Source of the DNA: Chara braunii | Taxonomy: Eukaryota > Streptophyta > Charophyceae > Charales > Characeae | Length of the DNA: 23,063 nt | Direction: 5' to 3' | Assembly (NCBI GenBank): GCA_003427395.1 | Contig: BFEA01000231.1 | Span: 2,264,187-2,287,249 of the forward strand | Part shown: in pieces, positions 10,040-17,056 of the stretch | How positions within the stretch are numbered: position 1 is the first letter of the stretch | Layout of the letters: each line of letters starts with the position of its first letter | Translations under genes and position numbers: made by a program | Notes under the pieces: generated by a model | Told to the model about the DNA's origin: nothing | The model's input: the letters and a program-made list of their open reading frames with translations, nothing else | Databases searched by the model: none

Positions 10040-10375
10040 TTGGGAGAAGGTCACGATCAATTGATAATGATGATAGGCGTTCGATGATAAGTATCCCCCT
10101 TAATATCAGCTAGGTCTGCACTGGGTGAGTAGAGGGCGTGAGTCGCCGGTTGATCAGGATCAGCTAATGATGATGATAGGCGTCTCGATGATAAGTACCC
10201 TCTTAATATCAGCTAGACTGTGTGTGGCAGACTAGGGTTGTGGGTGCGAGTAGAGGGCGTGAGTCACTGGTTGGTCTGGATTAACTGACGATGATGATGG
10301 GCGTTTCGAGGATAAGTACCCCGCCTTAAAATCAACTAGGACTGTGGTGGGCAAGTAGAGGGCGTGAGTTACTAG
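10040..10375. repeat. Three-copy tandem repeat, unit about 103-121 bp
   Basis: The phrase TGAT(A/G)GGCG occurs at 10071, 10174 and 10295. AGTAGAGGGCGTGAGT occurs at about 10128, 10249 and 10354. Units contain a GATGATGAT core, GATAAGTA, TTAATATCAGCTAG and AGTAGAGGGCGTGAG. Unit length varies through a short insertion in the second unit. No reading frame is conserved across the units. Confidence 0.85.
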
Positions 10376-10704
10376 TTGGTCAACTTAGGGGCTAATAGGA
10401 GATTGTTTGGGCCTGGCGTCCGAAGTTCCCGTGCGACGAGTCTCATTCGATTCCGCTTCCACGAGGGCCCGGTCATGGCTAGCCCTGGTGTCTGTCACTG
10501 CTGTTCGGTCCAAGTTCCCCTCGATAGGGGCAATGGTCCTGAGTGCTGGTCACACTGAGGTAGGATAGTAGAGATAGGGGGTGCGCTAGGAGTATTGACG
10601 TGAGGATGGGATGGGAACGTAGCCTTTTTCCTTCAGGACGACCATGGCTGACCGCTCCTGGCGATCAATGTGTGCCTAGTAACCGGCCTCTACAACACCC
10701 TGGG

Positions 10705-10707
<3 letters not shown>
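10376..10707 (+). mobile_element. Retroposon-like block ending in poly(A)
   Basis: There is no recognisable protein. The internal module at 10411-10474 (GGCGTCCGAAG..., CTCATTCGATTCCGCTTCCACGAG region) has a diverged counterpart at 13939-14003. This shows that it belongs to a dispersed repeat family. The block runs straight into a long A-run, as expected of a SINE or truncated LINE. The 5' boundary is not defined and could be the end of the preceding tandem array. Confidence 0.45.

Positions 10708-10789
<82 letters not shown>
10708..10789 (+). repeat. Poly(A) tract, 82 A
   Basis: An uninterrupted A-run follows the retroposon-like block. It could be a retroposed poly(A) tail. A run this long and pure is also a known place for sequencing-length error. 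Confidence 0.9.
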
Positions 10790-10792
<3 letters not shown>

Positions 10793-10811
10793 TCTGGTGC
10801 CAATCACAATG

Positions 10812-10914
10812 CAGTGGTTTCAAGACAATAAGACAACCACCAACCCTCTGGTGCCCCCCAAAGTAAGGTTGGTGATGAGCGAATGGAGGCCCTGACGGTG
10901 CGGAAGAACCACTG
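10812..10914. repeat. Nested inverted repeats after the poly(A)
   Basis: Outer arms CAGTGGTT (10812-10819) and AACCACTG (10907-10914) enclose inner arms CACCAACC (10838-10845) and GGTTGGTG (10867-10874), all perfect 8-mers. This is foldback-like, but the arms are short. Confidence 0.5.
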
Positions 10915-10955
10915 ATCTTCAGTAACTAACAAAGTCAACCAGCACGGAAAGCAGG

Positions 10956-11061
10956 GGAAAGGTGGAACGAACAAGAGTTGTGTGCAGTTGGAGAGGAATA
11001 GGGAGGAAGGAAAGGTGGAACAGACAAGAGTGGTGTGCAGTTAGAGAGGAAAAGGGAGGAA
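10956..11061. repeat. Two-copy 53-bp tandem repeat
   Basis: Units start at 10956 and 11009 with GGAAAGGTGGAAC and share AAGAG(T)TGTGTGCAGTT and GAGAGGAA. They differ by a few substitutions. The sequence is purine-rich and non-coding as far as I can see. Confidence 0.85.
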
Positions 11062-11441
11062 GAGAGGGGAAAATGGGAGCATCAGTAGTTTTTTGGCGCC
11101 TCACACCGGGTGAAGAGGATTTCCCCTTTCAAACAATGCTGAAAGGCGACACCTAGCCCCTGTGGATGTAAGATCGGAACAGAGGGATTGATGGTGCGGG
11201 ATGAGGGGGTAATGTTGTTTTTTTGTTGGGTAAAAGATAGTTTGGAGAGGGAGAAACTAGTCTCTCAGCAATAGGAATCTGGCACCTGGTACAGGGCGAA
11301 GAGGTTTATTCCCTATTCCCAACAACCTGCACAGTCAATCCTCTGGAGACAGAGTAATGAATGCTGGTAGGCGTCCTTCTCAGTCATTCTTCCTGACATT
11401 CTCCTGATTCATCTTGATTCATCCTGATTCTTTCAGTGTAA
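11062..11441. other. Unassigned repeat-like sequence
   Basis: No gene is recognised. The phrases near 11096 (GCGCCTCACACCGGGTGAAGAGG) and near 11281 (GGCACCTGGTACAGGGCGAAGAGG) are diverged versions of one another. ATTC(A)TCCTGATTC-type short repeats occur at 11392-11432. Confidence 0.4.
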
Positions 11442-11582
11442 GGAATGCTGGACCCGTTTTCCAGCAGGTGACGCTCCCCACCAATAGATGGAGCCTCTCC
11501 CCAGGTGCTAGCGATGCCTGCTCTTACCAGCAGCACTAGCACCGCAGGGGGTGTGTTAATAATAATAATAATAATAATAATA
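11442..11582 (+). mobile_element. 3' end of a retroelement: stem-loop, hairpin and (TAA)n tail
   Basis: 11442-11494 matches 13575-13628 and includes a stem-loop of the form GCTGGA...TCCAGC. It is followed by a hairpin with 8-bp perfect arms, GGTGCTAG (11504-11511) and CTAGCACC (11536-11543). A (TAA)n microsatellite at about 11557-11582 then ends the block. Conserved 3' hairpin plus microsatellite tail is the layout of some LINE and SINE 3' ends. The remainder of the element is not identified. Confidence 0.5.
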
Positions 11583-12407
11583 AAATAAATATGTGCTCCT
11601 GAAATATGACCTGATTTTTACTTCGCAAATCCTGATATTCGAACCCAAAATTTGAATTTACAAATGATAAATTTCTAGATGATTGCCTTGATATCAATTT
11701 TAATTTTGAATTCGAGTCTTAATCTCTGTTTAGTTTCCTTTCCAGCTTAAGGTGGGAATTACCCAATTCGTACGGTAGAATCAATTTCGATCTTAAATTT
11801 GGTTCTTAGTAATTGAGCCTCAGTTCGTGATGTTGTGGGTTTGGGGTTATAGGTGTCAAATGGAATATTTCCTTAAATTAGGGTTGGAGCCCCTCCCTGC
11901 GAAGGTTACACAAGGTGGGTGGTGTGCTCTTTGAGAGGGTAGGGGCGGTACTGGGGGTTTGTCCTCTTCTGGGCCACGCTGATCCTTGGGTCGGATCAGC
12001 TATGGCGGTGGGGGAGAGAGGACAAGGGGTGCTGATGTCAGCAAGGTGAGAGTCGAGAGGGCTGTTCTGCTTGGAGGGGGTGTGGGGCAGGAGTGAAAGG
12101 GGATTTTCGGCTCTGCGGGGGCATACTTTAGGGGGTACTGTATGCGCCTGAGGGAGCAAGAGTGTATTTTGGGGGGCTGTTCTGAACTGGGGCGGGGAGG
12201 TGAGGGGGCACTTTTCCACGGAGGCAGTAAATAGACAGGGGGTTGTCCTTTTGAGGAGAGGAATAATCCCTTTGGTGCTTATGACCCCTCTATATGTAAC
12301 TGAGACTTCAATAGGTGTTGAGTTTCCACGGGGAGAGAGGGTAGTTTTTTTTCCCCCTCCTTCCCTCTTCCTGTGGAAATAGTGGGCGTTGAATGTTCAT
12401 CTGAGTT
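11583..12407. other. Unassigned: AT-rich then G-rich segment
   Basis: 11583-11880 is AT-rich (TTTGAATTT, AATTTTAATTTTG phrases) and non-coding. 11880-12230 is G-rich on +. The open frame on - (11878-12219) is a Pro/Thr/Ser-rich by-product of that composition, with no domain. I see no gene. Confidence 0.45.
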
Positions 12408-12443
12408 GTCTGAATTTTTTTCCTAATTGGAAATTCTTCAATG

Positions 12444-12934
12444 GTTTGGTGCTAGGAGCAGGGGTTTGTGGTGGTTGTGATGGTGGGAGACGACGCACCC
12501 TGCGGCGAAGGGGATAGCCTGTAGGGTTGAAATAGGGTACAACGGCGGTGGAGAGGGTGGCTTCATCGCTGTAAGACTTGCCGGAGTAGGGCTGAGAGGG
12601 ATTTTTGTGGGATATCTGCAACCACTGTCTCATCCGATTTTTGGGGTTGTTTTTTTGTGTAGATTGCACAATTGTCATCCTTAGCCTAAGCCGGGTAATG
12701 GCCCTGGTATTTCAAAGTTTTTTCCATAAATTTCTTAAAAAAGAATAAAATTTTTATAAGGCTTGGTGCTAGTGCCAGAGGGTTATGGAATTTATGGTGG
12801 TTGTGATGGTGGGAGAGGACGCGCCCTGCAGCGACGTGGCTAGCAGCTGTGGAGATTGTGGCTCCATGCGGTAAGACTTGTCGGAGTAGCCGGGAGTAGG
12901 GCTGAGAAGGTTTTTTTGTGGGATATCTGCAACT
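12444..12934. repeat. Diverged direct repeat pair (12444-12622 and 12761-12934)
   Basis: Both copies run from TTGGTGCTAG through TGGTGGTTGTGATGGTGGGAGA, a GACGC(A/G)CCCTGC phrase and GTAAGACTTG(C/T)CGGAGTA to GTGGGATATCTGCAAC. They are separated by about 315 bp start to start. T-rich sequence precedes both copies, so homology probably extends to about 12408 and 12712. Minus-strand frames through them share only PSQPYS before diverging in frame, so the conservation looks like DNA repeat homology and not a preserved protein. Confidence 0.75.
12681..12711 (+). repeat. Short dispersed terminal motif, copy 1
   Basis: AGCCTAAGCCGGGTAATGGC and the next eight bases resemble the motif at 13521-13553 (AGCCAAAGCTGGGGGTAACG...). 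A T/A-rich stretch follows at about 12718-12757. The motif may mark the 3' end of a repeat family. Confidence 0.45.
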
Positions 12935-13520
12935 CGTGCCTGGAGGATGGATGATCGGAGCGACAGCTATGGCGCCGATTGGTGGCTTGACTGGTATCTG
13001 TCGTAGTCCTGACTCCCGGGGGTTTGCGAATAGACGAGGCCAGAACGACTCTGGTCGGTGTTGGGGCTTGGTCGCGCTGCCCTGTAACCCGAGCTGTACG
13101 AGGGCATGAGACCTGGTAGAGAGATCTGGGGAGTTGTAGAGGGTGGAAGGCACTCTAGTGTCTGTTGGTGAGCTGGTGCCTAGTCGACGCTGGCCGGAGC
13201 CGGGGCGGGGCGCTTTGCCCTGTGGCCTAGCAGGTGGGATTTTGCTGGGGTGGGTCGCGCCACTCTGTACCCTAGCAGCTGGGGACGTGAGGTTTAGAGA
13301 TTGGGCATCAGGGTATAGGGGTGAGGCAGGTAGGGTTAGGGCCGCTGAAAGGCACCAAAGCAGGTGGGTTATTCGGTCTGCATTCTCCTGTGAGCCAAGG
13401 CTCGAAAAACAAAAAGGCCTTTTGAATTTAGTATTTACATAGATGTCTGTTTTTTTTTCTATAAGCCCCTTTGAGGCTGTTTCATTAGTACTTGGAGCAA
13501 GTTGTTCTCAGAGTTTTCTC
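12935..13520. other. Unassigned G-rich segment
   Basis: No domain is found on either strand. The + frame 13143-13442 (Gly/Arg/Ala-rich) and the - frame 12686-13153 lack recognisable motifs. The sequence leads into the 3'-end-like block at 13521, so it may be the remains of an element body. Confidence 0.35.
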
Positions 13521-13655
13521 AGCCAAAGCTGGGGGTAACGGCCCCGGTGCTTTAATACTTGTGTATCCTTATATGGGATGCTGGGCCCGGTTCCCAGCAC
13601 TTGCTGCTCCCCACAAATAAATTGGAGCATTTTGTTCCCCCCCCTCAAAAAAAAG
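13521..13655 (+). mobile_element. Retroelement 3' end with stem-loop and short A-tail
   Basis: The dispersed motif at 13521-13553 is followed by TAATACTTGTGTATCC, then by 13575-13628. That segment is homologous to 11442-11494 and contains the stem-loop GCTGGG...CCCAGC. CCCCCCCCTC and a run of eight A end the block at about 13655. The order of motif, stem-loop, CTCCCCAC and A-run looks like a LINE 3' UTR. Confidence 0.5.
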
Positions 13656-13938
13656 CCTTTGTGATCTGGTAGCGCCCCCCCTCCACCAGCCTCCGAAGAA
13701 TGCCCTTTACCTTATATTCACCACTTAGCCTCCCAGCTAGAAAAGTAGTGGTGGTCCCTGGTGGACAAACATGCAGATTACAGCTGTGCTAGGTAGGGGG
13801 AAGTGCATAGGCCAGGGCTCTCATAGGTTAGACCTTGGCCAGATTGCCATGAGACGCGGCCTGTGGTAACTCAAGTAGGGGTAATCTAGGCACAGAACCT
13901 GGATGGGGGGCACAGGACATGCTCCTGGGCCCTCATCA
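13656..13938. other. Unassigned repeat-like sequence
   Basis: I see no coding frame or structural feature that I can support. The sequence leads into the dispersed module at 13939. Confidence 0.4.
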
Positions 13939-14003
13939 GGCGTAGCGTCCAAAGTGCCCATCCGACAAGGCTCATTCAATGATGCTTCAACTAGTGCTGG
14001 GTC
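13939..14003 (+). repeat. Dispersed module, second copy (with 10411-10474)
   Basis: The pattern GGCGT(A)GCGTCC(A/G)AAGT..CCC, CGAC(A)AGGCTCATTC and GCTTC(A/C)AC(T/G)AG is shared in order and spacing with 10411-10474. The copies are diverged. The function is unknown. Confidence 0.6.
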
Positions 14004-14078
14004 TGCCTAATCCCCATGTTGGATGGTAGGGCCTCAGCGAAGTGCTCGCACCCATGCTAGGGGATTAGGCATACCCAG
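13997..14078. repeat. 82-bp foldback, 19-bp arms
   Basis: The left arm 13997-14015 and right arm 14060-14078 are inverted with one mismatch in 19. The 44-bp loop includes GTGCTCGCACCC (14043-14054), whose inverse GGGTGCGAGC recurs at 14110-14119. It could be a small MITE-like relic or a transcribed hairpin. Confidence 0.7.
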
Positions 14079-14209
14079 CCCCTAAATACAATGTACGGTC
14101 ATTATAGCTGGGTGCGAGCATGCTAGGGGACTGCTTCTTGAAGGTCGTTGCATCTTTTCACCTACCTGCTTGAAGTTCCCCCGAATACAACGAACGGTCA
14201 TTATAGCTG
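14079..14209. repeat. 32-bp direct repeat, period about 99
   Basis: 14079-14110 and 14178-14209 share CC(C)(C/T)(A/G)AATACAA(T/C)G(T/A)ACGGTCATTATAGCTG. Copy 1 adjoins the foldback, and the region between contains a second CATGCTAGGGGA. Confidence 0.7.
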
Positions 14210-14216
14210 TACTTAC

Positions 14217-14317
14217 GGCCTCACCACACCACTCTCAAAAGGTGACAAAGCTAAAAACGTGGCCTAGTGTGAGGTTCATTCTCATGTTGCACATTTCGAG
14301 AGTGGTGTGGCGATGCC
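14217..14317. repeat. Inverted repeat of about 33-bp arms (MITE-like)
   Basis: A perfect 13-bp core, CCACACCACTCTC at 14224-14236, is inverted at 14298-14310. The match extends outwards (17 of 20) and inwards (11 of 13). The total span is 101 bp. The right arm, with TTCGAGAG..TGTGGCGA, is related to the TTCGAAAG..TGTGGCGA units near 15040 and 15082. No target-site duplication is obvious. Confidence 0.65.
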
Positions 14318-14608
14318 CTTAGACTGAAAGCACAGGCCAAGAATTGTGAAGCGAATGCCAGCGCTCCAGACCGATACGACACGCCCACAAAAGACAGAAA
14401 GTGCTAAACCACGAGAACCGGGGGAAAAAAAACACGGGAAACGGGAAAACAACGACCTTGGAAAAATAAAATAGACTGTTCGGAGTTCTGCGAGACTGCC
14501 CTTCACAACCTGTTAACTGTCGTGCATTCTTGCTGGGCCCGCAGCAGCGCGTTATGCAAGGGCCGACTTTGCTTCTAAAAGGAGTACATAGGGGCTCGCT
14601 GCATAGCC
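14318..14608. other. Unassigned
   Basis: The open frames on - (14282-14506, 14319-14624) show no motif or domain. A-rich runs occur at 14423-14430. Confidence 0.4.
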
Positions 14609-15089
14609 TTTCGAAACGAGGCATTTTCCAAAATTTGTCAGACGGAATTCGAAAGAAAACCCCTTTCCACAGGTCTTCTACCTGTAAGCTAAGCTGGCTG
14701 AGGCTGTCAGTACTCCGGGTCGAATGGTGAGGTCCACGGCCTCTATTTTATATTGTAATGAAGTGTGGTTTGAACTTTGAAGTTAAACATGGAAAGATAC
14801 ACTACCATGACTTTTGTGTTTTATGCACGTCGAGAGTAGTGGAGCCAGGCCCTGGTAATCCCCCCTTTTTTTTCCTTTTTTTTTTCCCGCTAATCCGCAA
14901 TCTCGAGAGGACCTTTCCAAAAGACCACTCACGGTCTTTCGAAGAAACACTGATGACAGCCGGGAGGATCTTGCCCTTTCGAAAGTACTTTCAATGCCCA
15001 CATCTCTGACACCTTTCGAAAGTTTTTTTGGACTTGTTTCGAAAGCCTGTGTGGCGAAGACGCGGCATCCATTTTGCATGATTCGAAAG
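14609..15089. repeat. Cluster of TTTCGAAA-type palindromes
   Basis: TTTCGAAA or close forms lie at 14609, 14648, 14936, 14977, 15014, 15037 and 15082. Two are followed by AGCCTGTGTGGCGA or AGGCTGCGTGGCGA. A related form with TTCGAGAG lies at 14295. A pyrimidine run (T8 CC T10 CCC) is at about 14866-14887. I find no gene here. Confidence 0.7.
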
Positions 15090-15295
15090 GCTGCGTGGCG
15101 AGCCCCATAGAAGGAAACAAGGATTTATTAAATTTAAATAATTTTATAACAAAATTTAACTCACATGGGGCACCTGACAACTCTACCCCCCCAGAAAAAG
15201 AAAAAGAAAAAAACACAGTGGGGTCCTGCTGGCACGTCCATTATGACAGCCTGAAACTACGGAACCTTGTAAGCGGGACCTGGCTACCTGGAATA

Positions 15296-15940
15296 ACGAA
15301 GAAGGAGAAGAAGAAGAAGAAGAAGAAGAAGAAGGAGGAGGAGGAGGAGGAGGAGGGGAACGGAGAACGGAGAAGAAGGGGAAGGGAGATGAAGGAGGAG
15401 GACGAGAAGAAGAAGAAGAAGAAGAAGAAGAAGAAGAAGAAGAAGAAGACGGCGACGACGAAGAAAAAGACGACGGCGACGAAGAAGAAGAAGAAGACGG
15501 CGACGACGAAGAAGACGGCGACGACGACGACGACGGCAGCGGCGAAGAAGAAGAAGACGGCGACGATGAAGAAGACGACGACGACAACGGCGGCGACGAA
15601 GAAGAAGAAGAAGAAGAAGAAGAAGAAGAAGAAGAAGAAGAAGAAGAAGAAGAAGAAGAAGAAGAAGAAGAAGAAGAAACGACGACGACGACGACGACGA
15701 AAGAAGAAGAAGAAAGAAGAAGAAGAAGAAGAAGAAGAAAGAGGAAGAAGAAGAAGAAGAGGGAAGAAGAAGAAGAAGAAGAAGAAGAAGAAGAAGAAGA
15801 AGAAGAAGAAGAAGAAGAAGACGAAGACGAAGACGAAGACGAAGACGAAGACGGCGAAGAAGAAGAAGAAGAAGAAGAAGAAGAAGAAGAAGAAGAAGAA
15901 GAAAAAAAAAAAAGAAGAAAAAGAAGAAGAAGAAAAAGAA
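15296..15940 (+). repeat. 645-bp GAA/GAC/GGA trinucleotide tract
   Basis: The + strand is almost entirely purine. GAA repeats dominate, with interspersed GAC/GGC blocks (15448-15598, 15680-15699, 15819-15853) and GGA near 15334. Translation gives poly-Lys/Arg/Thr on one frame and poly-Leu/Ser on the other strand; the long open frames (322 and 257 codons) exist only because the triplets contain no stop. The tract is interrupted enough to be old. Perfect GAA blocks reach about 80 bp (15597-15677). GAA repeats can form triplex DNA, which is known for this repeat class. Confidence 0.95.
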
Positions 15941-15974
15941 GCTATTCACTTCGACCAGGGGCAAAGTCGAACGA

Positions 15975-16091
15975 GCAGCATTGGGTTTCCTCAACACCTG
16001 AATCTGGACGAGTTTGAGGAGATGTGCAGAAAAACGCATTGACATCTCCAAAAACAAGTCCAGATTCAGGTGTTGGGAAACTCAACGCTGC
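15975..16091. repeat. Long imperfect inverted repeat, 35/34-nt arms
   Basis: Arm 15975-16009 and arm 16058-16091 are reverse complements with two mismatches and one 1-nt indel. Weaker pairing continues outward for about 20 nt (about 15957 and 16108). Inside the loop GGAGATGT (16018-16025) pairs with ACATCTCC (16042-16049). Together this could form a hairpin of about 120-150 nt. It begins 35 bp after the GAA tract. Confidence 0.85.
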
Positions 16092-16249
16092 TAGGGGGAC
16101 TTGGCCTCAGAGATCCAGAGTGTAGCATGGCGGGCAACATGTGCTTCGGAAAGGAAGCATGATATCATACTCACGCTGGCTATATCTTATACGTATCTGA
16201 CTGGCCACATTTACGTCCACAAATAAGAAAGAGTATCCTAGTGTGAGGA
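16092..16249. other. Unassigned spacer
   Basis: No gene is seen. ACGTATCTGACTGG near 16193 recurs in diverged form as ACGTATCTGATCGG near 16420, bracketing the inverted repeat that follows. Confidence 0.4.
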
Positions 16250-16356
16250 TGCCTTCACTCTTTCGTATTCCTCCAGGCAAGGGAAAGTATCACAAACCAC
16301 GTTACCAGAGTCTCCCGGCCCAGGACGACTCGGGCGAGTACAAAAGAGTGAAGGCA
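16250..16356. repeat. Inverted repeat with 18-bp arms and internal direct repeat
   Basis: Arms 16250-16267 and 16339-16356 are inverted with one mismatch in 18. GGCAAGGGAAAG(T/C)ATCACA occurs at about 16276 and again at about 16353 in the same orientation. This is a small compound repeat; the origin is unknown. Confidence 0.75.
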
Positions 16357-16466
16357 AGGGAAAGCATCACAGTTTATGTGCACTGTAAGAGGATACTTAC
16401 TCTAGGAATTTGCCGCCTGACGTATCTGATCGGAATTCTACCACGACCTGAATATGGGCCTTAGAC

Positions 16467-16577
16467 ATTCCTCGGGCCGTCCTCCGGGCCCGAGGAATTT
16501 TCTTTTTGTCGCCCAAGGAAATTCCCATCGTCGTCCCACTCATCCTCGGAAGAGTCCCCCGAGGACGATTCCTTGGG
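16467..16577. repeat. Hairpin cluster
   Basis: A perfect 12-bp stem (16467-16478 with 16487-16498, 8-nt loop, ATTCCTCGGGCC arm) is followed by a nested structure: CCCAAGGAA 16512-16520 with TTCCTTGGG 16569-16577, and CCTCGG 16544-16549 with CCGAGG 16559-16564. Both structures use the words TTCC(T)CGG and CCAAGGAA. The high stem GC content would make them stable if transcribed. Confidence 0.75.
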
Positions 16578-16617
16578 GGCCCCACAGCCAGTTTCATATA
16601 TCGACAAGCGAACGCTT

Positions 16618-16712
16618 GGGGGGGGGGGGGGGGGGGGGGGGGGGGTGTATCCGTGCCAACATCGTTGGTCCAGTTAGCGAGCTGTATCCGTGCCAACATC
16701 GTTGGTCCAGTT
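16618..16712. repeat. Poly(G)28 followed by a 37-bp tandem repeat
   Basis: The G-run spans 16618-16645. Directly after it a perfect 29-nt segment beginning GTATCCGTGCCAACATCG (16647-16675) is repeated at 16684-16712. Each copy contains the small hairpin CCAAC-ATC-GTTGG. Confidence 0.9.
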
Positions 16713-16782
16713 CGGGTGGGCGTCGCAAAATCGAAACTCGGCGGCCTTCAAAAAAACGAGGGCATTGGACAAGGCGACCAGT

Positions 16783-16814
16783 CCCAGATTCGAATTTTGA
16801 AATTCGAATCTGGG
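16783..16814. repeat. 32-bp near-perfect palindrome
   Basis: The 15-bp arms 16783-16797 and 16800-16814 are perfectly complementary around a 2-bp centre (CCCAGATTCGAATTT / AAATTCGAATCTGGG). The site lies about 250 bp upstream of the Harbinger-like transposase frame. A regulatory or terminal role is possible but unproven. Confidence 0.9.
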
Positions 16815-17056
16815 CATGGGCGTCTCTCGCAACTGGCGGCAACAACGTTCCTCGGCGAAAGCGTTTAGGTACGGGGTGGCGGCTGCGTGTTGGCGGGCAT
16901 GACGAACGTTAATGTAGACATCCGAAGCAGCAGACACGCCGTCACACAATCACCATCGTTGTCGTCTTCGCAGGCGCACCTTCGTCATCAACGTCTACGC
17001 CGTGTACTCCGGTTGCCACTTGCGCCATCGTTGCACTGTGCCCCGGCGCTAGCGGA

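Noticed and set aside
10040-10375. CRISPR-like array
   Set aside because: Only three diverged, unequal tandem units without spacer/repeat alternation, in a eukaryotic transposon context.
15074-16042. 322-codon + frame rich in Lys and Arg
   Set aside because: It consists of translated GAA/GAC triplets with short flanks; the frame is open because the repeat has no stop codons. No domain is present.
15284-16057. 257-codon - frame rich in Leu and Arg
   Set aside because: Same repeat read on the other strand; not a membrane protein.
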